A DNA stretch of 64,000 nt, from positions 1 to 64,000 of the forward strand of contig DYJN01000004.1 of assembly GCA_020723085.1 (NCBI GenBank), written 5' to 3'. This DNA comes from Arcobacter sp. (GTDB lineage Bacteria; Acidobacteriota; Terriglobia; Bryobacterales; Bryobacteraceae). The position numbers and the translations under genes were made by a program. The notes under the pieces were generated by a model that saw nothing but the letters and a program-made list of their open reading frames with translations, had not been told where the DNA came from and made no database searches. Of this stretch, positions 34,675-42,720 are shown piece by piece (within the stretch, counting starts at the first letter, position 1; every line of letters begins with the position of its first letter).

Positions 34675-35907
34675 ATGGCGCTACGCGGATGGCTGGGCGC
34701 GGCGGCGCAACGCGCCGGCGCGCGGATTTTGGCTGCTGCGGGCAACCCGCCTGTACGCATTCTGCTGCCGGATGGAACTGCGGTGGAAGCGGCAGGAGAG
34801 GGGGCGCGGTTCACGCTGCGGATTGGAAGCTGGCGCGCGGTGGCGGCGATGCTGGCGGATCCGGAGACCGGATTCGCCGAGAGCTACGCTTCCGGCGCCG
34901 CGGAAGTGGAAGGGCCGCTGGCGGAGTTCTGTGAAGCGATCTACCGGCATTATCCGCGCCAGGGAGAAAGCCGCGGGGCGTGGAAATGGCTGTCGCGGTA
35001 TCTGGACTGGACGCAGCGGCGGTCGGTGCGCGCGGCGAAAAAGAACATCCGCCGCCACTATGACCTCGGCAACGAGTTTTACCGGTTGTGGCTCGACGAG
35101 GAGATGCTGTATACGTGCGCCTTCTTCCCCCGTGAGGACGCCTCGCTGGAGGAAGCGCAGACGGCGAAGATGGAGCGGGTGGCGCGGAAGCTGGCGCTCG
35201 AGCCGGGCGAGCGCGTGGTGGACGCGGGCTGCGGGTGGGGCGCCTTCGCGCTTTACATCGCGCGGGTGCACGGCTGCCGCGTGCGCGCGTTCAATATCAG
35301 CGAGGAGCAGATCGCCTGGGCGCGGCGGCGCTGCCGCGAGCTGGGGCTCGAAAGCCGCGTCGAGTTCGTGCTCGACGACTACCGCAACATTACGGGCGCT
35401 TACGACGCCTTCGCGTCGATCGGCATGCTGGAACATGTGGGCCGGGAGCACTATGGAGAGCTCGGCGAGACGATCCGGCGCACGGTCGGCGAGACAGGGC
35501 GCGGGCTGCTGCACTTCATCGGGCGCTCCCGCCCCGCCCCGCTGAGCCCGTGGATCCGCAAGCGGATCTTTCCCGGCGCGTATGCGCCCGGGCTGAGCGA
35601 GATGCTGCCGCTGCTGGAGGCGGGCGCCTATCACGTGGCCGACGTGGAGAACCTGCGTTCCCATTACGCGCGCACGCTGCGCTGCTGGCGCGAGCGTTTC
35701 GAAGCGGCCGAGCCGCAGGCGGCGGCGATGTTCGATGAAGAGTTCGCCCGCGCCTGGAAACTGTATCTGGCCGGATCGGAGGCGTCGTTCCGGAGCGGCG
35801 CCCTGGAGCTGTACCAGGTGCTGTTCGCCGGGCCGCGCTGCACGAAGAAGCTGTGGACGCGGGACATCCCGCTGGAGGCGGCGGCGCGGGCCGGGGGACG
35901 CGCATGA
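34675..35907 (+). CDS. cfa: Cyclopropane-fatty-acyl-phospholipid synthase family methyltransferase
   Basis: A 410-residue protein with a GGAGGTGAGCG ribosome binding site. An N-terminal lipid-binding region (about 15-115) is followed by the SAM methyltransferase core with NIRRHYDLGNEFYRLWLDEEMLYTCAFF, SAM motif I VVDAGCGWGAFALYIA, FDAFASIGMLEHVG-like YDAFASIGMLEHVG and YRNITGAYDAF. The family adds a methylene (cyclopropane) or methyl group to unsaturated phospholipid acyl chains. Its stop overlaps the following flavoprotein start by 4 bp, so the product may be a modified lipid finished by that reductase. Confidence 0.85.
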   Translation: MALRGWLGAAAQRAGARILAAAGNPPVRILLPDGTAVEAAGEGARFTLRIGSWRAVAAMLADPETGFAESYASGAAEVEGPLAEFCEAIYRHYPRQGESRGAWKWLSRYLDWTQRRSVRAAKKNIRRHYDLGNEFYRLWLDEEMLYTCAFFPREDASLEEAQTAKMERVARKLALEPGERVVDAGCGWGAFALYIARVHGCRVRAFNISEEQIAWARRRCRELGLESRVEFVLDDYRNITGAYDAFASIGMLEHVGREHYGELGETIRRTVGETGRGLLHFIGRSRPAPLSPWIRKRIFPGAYAPGLSEMLPLLEAGAYHVADVENLRSHYARTLRCWRERFEAAEPQAAAMFDEEFARAWKLYLAGSEASFRSGALELYQVLFAGPRCTKKLWTRDIPLEAAARAGGRA

Positions 35908-37010
35908 TCGCCTACGATGCGATCATCATCGGGGGAGGGCCGGCGGGTTCGGCGTGCGCCGCGCGGCTGACGCGCGGCGGGCTGGAAGCGCTGGTGGTGG
36001 ACCGCGCCCGCTTCCCGCGCGACAAGCCCTGTGCGGGCTGGATCACGCCTGAGGTTCTGGCGCGCCTCGGCCTGCCGCCGGAGGAATATGCACGCCAGGG
36101 CAGCATAACGGCCATCAAGGCTTTCCAAGTGTCGCTGCTCGGCGGCAGGCCCTTGCCGGTGGAGTACGACGCGCCGGTGAGCTGGGCGATCCGGCGCTGC
36201 GAGTTCGACACGTTTCTGCTGCAGCGCGCGGGCGCAGCGGTCCGCAGCGGAACCGAGGCGGCCTCGATCGAACGCCGCAACGGCAAGTGGGTGGTGAATG
36301 GCGAGTGGGAAGCGCCGGTGCTGGTGGGCGCCGGCGGCCACTTCTGCCCGGTGGCCCGCCTCCTGGGCGCCAAGCCCTCGGAGGAGCCGGCGGTGGCGGC
36401 GCAGGAATCCGAGTTCGAGATGACGGAAGAGGAGGCCGCGCGCTGCGCGCTGCCCGGCGGTTGCGTGGACCTGAGCTTCGCCCGCGATCTGGAAGGCTAC
36501 GGATGGTGCGTGCGCAAGGGGCGCTGGCTGAACACGGGCTTCGGCACGCTGCGCCATCACAGCCTGAAGGCTCTGCTGGAGCGGTACATGAACTGGCTGC
36601 ACCGGCGCGGCATCGTGCCTCAGGGCCGTGAAACGCCGGTGCGCGGCCACGCCTACCTGCTGCGGAGCCTGGCCCGGCGCCCGGTGTCTGGCGACGGCGT
36701 GCTGCTCGTGGGGGACGCCGCGGGGCTGGCCCATGAAGCGAGCGGCGAGGGCATCCTGCCGGCCATCGTGTCCGGAACGCTGGCGGCGGAAACGATCCTG
36801 GCCGCCGGGCTCAGGCCCGAGCGGCTGGACGGGGCTGCCTACGCCGCGGCGCTCGAAAAGGAGCTGGGGCCCCGCGGCACGGGCAGGAAAGGCGCGTCCT
36901 GGCTGGAACGGCTGGCTGCGCCTCTGGCCTTCCGGTCGGCTGACTTTGTGCGGCGCGAGATCCTCGAGAAGCGCTTCCTGCGGCGGAATGGATCAGAGAC
37001 GGGGAGCTGA
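35904..37010 (+). CDS. FAD-dependent oxidoreductase of the geranylgeranyl reductase family
   Basis: A 368-residue flavoprotein starting at ATG 35904 over the previous stop. N-terminal Rossmann motif IIIGGGPAGSACAARL (about 7-22), then DRARFPRDKPCAGWITPEVL, typical of geranylgeranyl reductase-like proteins. A second FAD motif is GDGVLLVGDAAGLAHEASGEGILPAIVSG (about 271-300). Members reduce isoprenoid double bonds or hydroxylate/oxidise lipid-like substrates. Coupling to the CFA-type methyltransferase suggests joint work on membrane lipid chains (inference). The 3' end overlaps the convergent HAD gene by 18 bp. Confidence 0.85.
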   Translation: MIAYDAIIIGGGPAGSACAARLTRGGLEALVVDRARFPRDKPCAGWITPEVLARLGLPPEEYARQGSITAIKAFQVSLLGGRPLPVEYDAPVSWAIRRCEFDTFLLQRAGAAVRSGTEAASIERRNGKWVVNGEWEAPVLVGAGGHFCPVARLLGAKPSEEPAVAAQESEFEMTEEEAARCALPGGCVDLSFARDLEGYGWCVRKGRWLNTGFGTLRHHSLKALLERYMNWLHRRGIVPQGRETPVRGHAYLLRSLARRPVSGDGVLLVGDAAGLAHEASGEGILPAIVSGTLAAETILAAGLRPERLDGAAYAAALEKELGPRGTGRKGASWLERLAAPLAFRSADFVRREILEKRFLRRNGSETGS

Positions 37011-37814
37011 TTCCGGGAAGAGGCAGCGCTGCAATTCGTCCAGGCAAAGATAATTCGGAATAATATAATCGGCGCCCACAGAAATCAGCCGGTTCCTTTT
37101 CCACTCATCCACCCGCAGGCATTCCGGCTCATCCGTGGCTACTCCGACGGCCACGCCGCCCACCGCCTTGACGTTTTCGATCTCCACATAACCGTCGCCG
37201 AATCCCAGCAGCTCGCCGCCCGCGGCCTCCGACCGGCTGATGATGCGCTCAATGAGGATTTTTTTCGAGAAACTCCGGTAGTCATCCAGCGCGCCGAAGA
37301 CCCCGCCGTCGAAATACTCCGTCAGGCGCAGGAGCTCGGCCTCGCGGCGCATGAACGCCTCGTCGGTTCCGGAGGCGAGATACAGCTTCAGTCCGCGCCG
37401 CCGCAGCATCTCCAGCAGGGCGCGGGAGCCCGGCACAAGATACTTCTCCGGCGGCGCGGCGCCGGACTCCAGCTCCTCCAGCCGGTGGCGGATGCGGGCG
37501 TGGAGCCGGTCGAGATACCGGTGCTTGTAGACGAGCGGATCCTCCGGCTTGCCGCCGCGCAGCTCCACTTGGCGGGCGAGCTCGATCATCTGGTAGATGG
37601 TCTGCTTGCCTGTCAGCCGGTAGACAAACTCGCGGACCGTGCGCTCCAGCTCTTCTTCCGGCTCGCCGGTGGCGAGGGAGGCAAGCGCCTCCACCATCAT
37701 CGGCACCATCACGTCGAACCACCCGGAGCGGACGAGCGACAGAGTGCCGTCGAAATCAAAAAGCGCCACGCGCGCGCGCGTGGCGGCGGCGCCCGAGACG
37801 ATTTCCACTCCCAT
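36993..37814 (-). CDS. HAD-superfamily phosphatase
   Basis: A 273-residue hydrolase with the HAD nucleophile motif ALFDFDGTLSLV (D20 and D22), a helical cap region (about 40-140), motif II in LASGTDEAF, a lysine in SKKILIERI (about 200) and motif III/IV GFGDGYVEIENVKAVGG. These enzymes hydrolyse phosphomonoesters. The last part (DYIIPNYLCLDELQRCLF) resembles sugar-phosphatase-like members. The gene abuts the IclR gene (shared base at 37814), so they may share a message; the substrate cannot be named. Confidence 0.8.
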   Translation of the reverse strand: MGVEIVSGAAATRARVALFDFDGTLSLVRSGWFDVMVPMMVEALASLATGEPEEELERTVREFVYRLTGKQTIYQMIELARQVELRGGKPEDPLVYKHRYLDRLHARIRHRLEELESGAAPPEKYLVPGSRALLEMLRRRGLKLYLASGTDEAFMRREAELLRLTEYFDGGVFGALDDYRSFSKKILIERIISRSEAAGGELLGFGDGYVEIENVKAVGGVAVGVATDEPECLRVDEWKRNRLISVGADYIIPNYLCLDELQRCLFPESAPRL

Positions 37815-38638
37815 CAGCCGAGCGCCTTCTTCAGCCTCTGGGCCACATCGCCGGCGTGGTCGATCATCATTTGGGGCAGCACTTCTTCGATCTGTTTCGT
37901 GAATCTCGCTTTGGGCATGGACATGCTGACCGCCGCGAACACCCCTCCGTCGGGCAGAGGAATGGGTGCGCCGCAGCAGATGCCGCCGAGCACGGTTTCC
38001 TCGCGGTCCCAGGCATAACCGCGCTCGCGCACGGCGGCGAGGTCGTCCTGGATGGCGCGGAAATCGGTCAGCGTGTTCGGCGTGAGCGCGAAGATGCCGT
38101 ATGTATAGAGCAGGCGTTGCGCCAGTTCGGGCGTCTGGAATGCGGTAATCGATTTGCCCAGCGACGAGGCGTACGGCTGCAGGATGCCGCCGCGGTAGTT
38201 CGACATGCGGATGTGATGCGTGCTCTCGATCACTTCCACGACGCGAATGATGTCGTCGAAGAGAAAGGCGAGCGCGACCGTTTCACCCAGCTCCGCGTTG
38301 AGCCGGGCGAGCACAGGCATGGCGCACTCCCGCAAGGCGGTGAGGCGCATCTGCTGCTTCAAGGTGGGCCAGACACGCTCGCAGTAATAACTCTCGTGCT
38401 CATCGCGGTGAATGTAGCCGAGCCCCTGCAACGTGCGCAGCAGGCGGAGAGTGGATGCCTTGCCCAGACCGATCAGCGCCGCAATCTCCTTGAGCGGCAT
38501 CGCTCCGTCACGGGAGGCGAGCGCCTCCACGATCATCAGCCCTTTGGCCAGGGAGCGCGACTCAAGGCCTGAGGCAGCGGCCCGGGTTGCGGTCTTCGTG
38601 GAACGACGTTTCGATTTCGGGTTTGACTGGCTCAACAT
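37814..38638 (-). CDS. IclR family transcriptional regulator
   Basis: A 274-residue regulator starting at ATG 38638. A basic N-terminal tail (about 1-28) precedes a winged helix (LAKGLMIVEALASRDGAMPLKEIAALIGLGKASTLRLLRTLQGLGYI). The IclR effector domain covers about 95-265, with GETVALAFLFDDIIRVVEVIESTHHIRMS, PYASSLGKSITAF, and WDREETVLGGICCGAPI. Such proteins sense small organic acids and usually control neighbouring catabolic genes, here most likely the divergent DapA-family lyase. An inverted repeat lies 4 bp upstream of the start. Confidence 0.9.
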   Translation of the reverse strand: MLSQSNPKSKRRSTKTATRAAASGLESRSLAKGLMIVEALASRDGAMPLKEIAALIGLGKASTLRLLRTLQGLGYIHRDEHESYYCERVWPTLKQQMRLTALRECAMPVLARLNAELGETVALAFLFDDIIRVVEVIESTHHIRMSNYRGGILQPYASSLGKSITAFQTPELAQRLLYTYGIFALTPNTLTDFRAIQDDLAAVRERGYAWDREETVLGGICCGAPIPLPDGGVFAAVSMSMPKARFTKQIEEVLPQMMIDHAGDVAQRLKKALG

Positions 38639-38642
38639 CTTT

Positions 38643-38653
38643 GTATACCATAC
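38643..38653. promoter_or_regulatory. Candidate operator between iclR and the DapA-family gene
   Basis: GTAT ACC ATAC is an 11-bp inverted repeat immediately upstream of the IclR start and about 65 bp upstream of the divergent lyase start. Its position suits self-regulation and co-regulation, but no second copy was found by eye. Confidence 0.35.
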
Positions 38654-38716
38654 TGAATAGCGATCTAGCGGGGTACAGGGCCACGACGGCTCTCCCGCGA
38701 TCTGGAGTACACCATT

Positions 38717-39646
38717 ATGTCTCGAAATTTGCCGCTTCGTGGCGTTATCGCGGCGGTGCTGCTGCCGCGGGATGAGGAGGGGCGCCCCGAATGGGACGAA
38801 TTCGAGCGGCTGGTGGCATTCGTGCGCTCCTGCGGCGCGGCGGGCGTGTGCGTCAACGGCGCGACGGGCGAATACGTCCGCGCGGCGCCGGAGGAGAGGC
38901 GCACCGCCGTCGCTGCCGCACGCCGCGCCGCCGGCAACGGCGTAGTGATCGCTGGCGCAGGCTCGGCTTGTACGCAGATGACGATCCGGCTTCTGCGCGA
39001 GGCGGAAGCGGCGGGCGCCGATGCGCACCTGGTGCCTCCGCCCTCCTTCTTCCGCTACCGCGGCGATGATGTCGAGCAGTTCTACCGAGCCGTGGCGGCG
39101 GCGGCGGAGAAGCCGATTCTCATTTACAACCTGCCCGCGTTTGTCACCGAAGTGAGCCGCCCCACTGTTGTCGAGCTGCTGCGCTCGGAGCCTCAAATCG
39201 CGGGCGTGAAAGACAGCAGCGGGCGGCTCGAGATTCTGGAGCATCTGACGGCGAATCCGGCGCTCGGGGCGAGCCGCTTCATCGGCAACGACTGGGTGCT
39301 GGCGGAAGCCTGCCGGCGCAGGCTCGCCGACGGGGCGATCTCCGGCGTGGCGTGCGTGCTGCCCGAACTGCTCGTTGCGCTTTGGGAGGCTACGCTGCAA
39401 GGCGATCCCGCGCTGTCGGCGAGGCTGGAACAAACCCTGGCGGAAGCGCTCGCATGGATCGACGCCTGGCCCGCGCCCATGGGGCTGGAGGTGCTGGCGG
39501 AAGCGCGCGGGCTCCGCCGCTGCCTGCCGGCGGTGCCGCTGTCGCCCGCGCGCCGGGAACAGGCCGAGGAGATGAAACGCTGGTTCGAACCGTGGTGGCA
39601 GAGCCAGCAGGATGCACTGGCTTCACCGCTCCTGATCCGGCGCTGA
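38717..39646 (+). CDS. DapA/N-acetylneuraminate-lyase family aldolase
   Basis: A 309-residue (beta/alpha)8 protein. The Schiff-base lysine is K165 in IAGVKDSSGRLE, Y137 stands in LIYNLPAF, and a GATGEY stretch is at 48-53. The family makes or splits 2-keto acids with pyruvate: dihydrodipicolinate synthase, N-acetylneuraminate lyase, or keto-deoxy sugar acid aldolases. Because an IclR regulator is divergent and no lysine gene is near, catabolism of a sugar acid is more likely than lysine synthesis (inference). No terminator follows within 90 bp, but a strong hairpin lies 100 bp further on. Confidence 0.85.
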   Translation: MSRNLPLRGVIAAVLLPRDEEGRPEWDEFERLVAFVRSCGAAGVCVNGATGEYVRAAPEERRTAVAAARRAAGNGVVIAGAGSACTQMTIRLLREAEAAGADAHLVPPPSFFRYRGDDVEQFYRAVAAAAEKPILIYNLPAFVTEVSRPTVVELLRSEPQIAGVKDSSGRLEILEHLTANPALGASRFIGNDWVLAEACRRRLADGAISGVACVLPELLVALWEATLQGDPALSARLEQTLAEALAWIDAWPAPMGLEVLAEARGLRRCLPAVPLSPARREQAEEMKRWFEPWWQSQQDALASPLLIRR

Positions 39647-40652
39647 CCCCCTGGCTGCCCGCCGGGTTCAGTCTCCTCCCACCGGTTCCGGAATTCAGGA
39701 GCGCCACCCGTGTCAGCCCGGCTGAGATCGTGCCGCCAGACAAGCGGGGTTCTGGCGGCAATCCGCCAGAACCCCTGCCCGCCACCCGGCGGCTGTGGCA
39801 TCCCCCGCCGGCGGCATGCACGCTCCTCCGCGATGCATGCGCCGGCGCGCCCAAACTCGCAGGCGGGGCCGCCGCTGCATTCGGCAACGGCCCCGCCCTC
39901 CTCCTCCACTCTCCGGATCGCCGCCGGCTGAGACCCGCTCCCGCCGGGCGGCTCCGTTCTCACCGATCCAACGCCGGTCCTCTATGGCCGGGCATCCCCT
40001 GAAATCCGGTCCGCTTCCGCTCCGCCAGGTGCGGCCAGGCGGCGGATCCGGGAATCGCAAATCTCGCGCCCCCTCCAGACTGATTTCGCGCCATGACGTT
40101 CATGCCAAGCCGGTCCGGCATGCTCCCGCTGGCTGGCATGATCTGCACCAGCGCTCCGGCTTCATTGGAACCGGATGGGCGCTTCTCCTGAACTTCTCCG
40201 GGCAGCGCGGAGACCTTCCCGGCAGCGGGCAGTGCGGCCTTCGCCAGCAGGCAGTCGCGCGCCATCCCTGTTTCAGCGGCATTTCCTGGCAGGCGAGTTT
40301 CCGGTCGCCCGGGGCAGGTCTGCGCCGCCACCGTATGAGGGGTCAGCCAGGCGGCTCCTCGAGCCGGGGCGACGCCCCGCACCCGGTTCAAGACTGGCGC
40401 CTTGTTCATATCCCTCTGTCCAGACAACGGATTTTGACGCCGAGTTTTTGCGGTGGATCGCCATAGATTTTGTATTTCCCGAGCCCGGCGCCTGATCTCG
40501 CGCCGTGCCATGGCGCCAGCCGCCGCCTCGCGAGAGCCGCGCGCCCCCTCGCTGCGGGAGGACCTTGTTGTCCGGCGATCCTGCCGGCATCCGCGCGGAC
40601 GGTCAACAGTGCCGGCGCCGCCGGCGGGAGGGGGAATGATGCAGGCGCCCGG
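39647..40652. other. About 1 kb with no supportable gene
   Basis: I see no gene here on either strand. Open frames in this stretch lack ribosome binding sites, carry Pro/Arg/Gly-rich nonsense-like translations and do not match any family I know. One strong hairpin is present (listed separately). The 40400-40490 part is more A/T-rich and may hold a promoter. The stretch may be decayed coding DNA or contain an unannotated RNA. Confidence 0.5.
39746..39775. repeat. Perfect 13-bp hairpin with CAAT loop
   Basis: GGGGTTCTGGCGG at 39746-39758 pairs with CCGCCAGAACCCC at 39763-39775, leaving a 4-base CAAT loop. It is 100 bp after the DapA-family stop. No T run follows, so it is not a classical terminator; it could be a single REP-like element. 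Confidence 0.6.
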
Positions 40653-41000
40653 TCAGACCGTTTCTCTCGCGCGGCGGATTTCCGCGCGCCATTGGTCGAG
40701 CAGTTCCTGAAGAGGGTGCTCGCCCCAATAGACGTGCTGGTAGCCTACCGCCACACTGCGGAGGAACATCACCGCCAGCCGCACGCGGTTTTCCACGCGC
40801 CTCGCCACCCAGCGGTACTCGCCGCTGGAGATCAGCCAGACGCACTCTCCTGAGCCGGACGTCTCCAGGTCGTCGAGAGCTGCCGAAAGGTCAGCAAGGG
40901 CGGATTCCGGGTCGGCGCTGAAGACGGAATGCTGCTCCTGCCGGTCGCCGAGAACGCATTCGAGGCGCCCGAAATCGTCCTTGCGGAGGCAGAAGCGCAT
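40653..41000 (-). CDS. Hypothetical protein (115 aa)
   Basis: A 115-residue soluble protein with no signal or membrane segment. It begins MRFCLRKDDFGRLECVLGDRQ, with an acidic mid-part (ALADLSAALDDLETS) and a basic region GEYRWVARRVENRVRLAVMFL, then WGEHPLQELLDQWRAEIRRAR. The composition and codon use look coding, unlike the 1 kb downstream. I do not recognise the family. It is on the same strand as the hybrid kinase, separated from it by a degenerate cytochrome fragment. Confidence 0.55.
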   Translation of the reverse strand: MRFCLRKDDFGRLECVLGDRQEQHSVFSADPESALADLSAALDDLETSGSGECVWLISSGEYRWVARRVENRVRLAVMFLRSVAVGYQHVYWGEHPLQELLDQWRAEIRRARETV

Positions 41001-41048
41001 ACGGCCATCTTATCGAGTTCCGCATGCGCTTCTCCGGTTCGTGCGCCG

Positions 41049-41462
41049 TTACGGATTGGGGCCGTTGTGGCAGCTATCGCAGCCGATCAGCGTTCCCTTC
41101 GGGAACGAGAACGTCCCCTGCCCGGTGTTGAAAGTGCGGCTCGCCAGCGCAGCCGGCAGGACGGTTCCGCGCAGGTCCCCGCCATGGCGGTCCCGGCAGG
41201 CGCCGTAGCCCTGGCTTTCCACCAGGCCGCCGTGCTCGCCGGCCCAGGACGCGGCCGCGGGATGCATGCCGCGCGGGCCCTTCAGGAAGTTGCTCGCCGC
41301 GCTCCCGTGGCACGGCGAGCACTCCGAGAGGGCGCCCGATCCGCCGCGGAGCCGGGCAGGTTCCTGCTGGCGGACTTCTGCTGCTGATTGGTGCGCGTGA
41401 CCGCATGCGGGTGCGGCGTCAGCAGGACCTGACCTGAGGGGGATCGCGCCGGCTCTACGGCT
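41049..41462 (-). pseudogene. C-terminal remnant of a multiheme cytochrome c
   Basis: The frame is open from the stop codon of the upstream kinase (41463-41465) to TAA/TGA at 41049 but has no plausible start, signal peptide or ribosome binding site at its 5' end. It encodes two c-heme motifs, CSPCH (41307-41321) and CDSCH (41067-41081), and CRDRH (41184-41198), where the second cysteine is replaced by arginine (CGC; TGC would differ by one base). Context such as GDLRGTVLPAALASRTFN resembles the tail of large extracellular multiheme cytochromes. It looks like the end of a deleted gene whose heme site has begun to decay. Confidence 0.6.
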
Positions 41463-42689
41463 TCATCCGGCGGTGAGGAAACGCCGGACCGTCTCGAGCA
41501 GCTCGCGGGCGTGCACCGGCTTGGTGAGAAACGCCGCCATGCCGCGCTGCCTGCATTGCTGGCGCAATTGAGCGTTCACTTCCGCGGTCAAGGCCAGCAC
41601 GGGCGTCGATTCATAGCCGGGGATCTGCCTCAGGCGTTCCAGCGTTTCCAACCCGTCCATGCCCGGCATGAACAGATCCATGAGCACGAGCCGGTACCGG
41701 CGCCGCGCCGCCGCTGCCAGCGCTGAGGCGCCGTCGCTGCAGCATTCCATTTTGTAATCGCCCTTGGCGAGGACCGCGCGCAGGACGCGCTGGCTCACCG
41801 GATTGTCTTCGACCACCAGGATGACGGCGTCCGCCTCGCCGCCGCCGGCGCCGGCGCCGCCCTGTGGCGAGTGTCCAGGCAGGCGGGCTGGAATCTTCGC
41901 CGTCAGCCGCACCTCGCCCTGCGCGTCCTCGAACTCCAGGGTGCCATTCATCAGCCGGGTGATGGAGCGCGCCAGCGCCAGGTCCAGGGCCAGGCCGTGG
42001 AAATGGCCCGCCCAGCCCTGTCGCTCTGACTCAAACTCTTCCGCCAGAGACCGGACCGCATCCACGGTGAGACCGTTGCGGCACTGCAGCACGATCGCCA
42101 GAGTCACCGTTTCGGCCTCTCCCGCGGCGTCCAGTTTGGTGCCCACCATGACGCCGCCGGAGGAGACCGTTCGCATGGCGTAGCGAAGCATGAACCGCAG
42201 AAGTTGTGTGAGCCGGCCCGCGTCTGCATGGACGATCCGCGGCAAAATCGGGTCGAGCACCCATTGCAGCTCGAGCCGCCGGTCCTCGGCCTGCGCCATG
42301 AATTCGGTCATCACCGCCTGGAGGGTGTCGCGCAGGTCGAACTCGGCTTCGTCAAGCCGGCCGAGGCCGCTGGCCAGGGAGTTGTACTCCAGCGTGTTGT
42401 TCAGCAGATCCAGCAGGCCGCTGGCGGACTCCCGCGCCATCATGGCGAACTCCCGCTGCTCGTCGGTCAGCCGCGTCTCGAGCAGCAGGTCGATCGCTCC
42501 CAGCACGCCGCTGAGCGGAGTCCGGATCTCGTGGTTCAGGCTCGTCAGCAATTGGACGGGCTGCTGCCCGCCGGGGGCCGGAGCCCTGAAGGAGGTCTCC
42601 GCCTCCGGCGCCCCAGCGGCCTGCACAGCCTCTTCGGGCCTCGTAGTCATGCGGGCATACCGCTCCCTCCGTATCATCGGCGCATACAC
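41463..42689 (-). CDS. Hybrid histidine kinase-response regulator with degenerate ATPase domain
   Basis: A 408-residue cytoplasmic protein (a start at ATG 42650 is also possible). HisKA is at about 43-110 with H53 in SLNHEIRTPLSGVLGA. Then follows a region of HATPase size (about 150-275) in which I see neither a proper N-box (here LLRFMLRYAMRTV) nor a DxGxG G1 box. A C-terminal receiver covers about 295-405 with VVEDN and the acceptor Asp in LVLMDLFMPGMDG. With the ATPase degraded it may be a phosphotransfer or scaffold protein instead of an active kinase. No partner gene is adjacent. Confidence 0.75.
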   Translation of the reverse strand: MYAPMIRRERYARMTTRPEEAVQAAGAPEAETSFRAPAPGGQQPVQLLTSLNHEIRTPLSGVLGAIDLLLETRLTDEQREFAMMARESASGLLDLLNNTLEYNSLASGLGRLDEAEFDLRDTLQAVMTEFMAQAEDRRLELQWVLDPILPRIVHADAGRLTQLLRFMLRYAMRTVSSGGVMVGTKLDAAGEAETVTLAIVLQCRNGLTVDAVRSLAEEFESERQGWAGHFHGLALDLALARSITRLMNGTLEFEDAQGEVRLTAKIPARLPGHSPQGGAGAGGGEADAVILVVEDNPVSQRVLRAVLAKGDYKMECCSDGASALAAAARRRYRLVLMDLFMPGMDGLETLERLRQIPGYESTPVLALTAEVNAQLRQQCRQRGMAAFLTKPVHARELLETVRRFLTAG

Positions 42690-42720
42690 GCCCGCACTTT
42701 ACCCTTCTGAGGCCGCCGGT

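Noticed and set aside
39795-40511. Open frames on both strands in the 1-kb gap
   Set aside because: Compositionally odd translations, no ribosome binding sites, no recognisable motif. They overlap each other on opposite strands.
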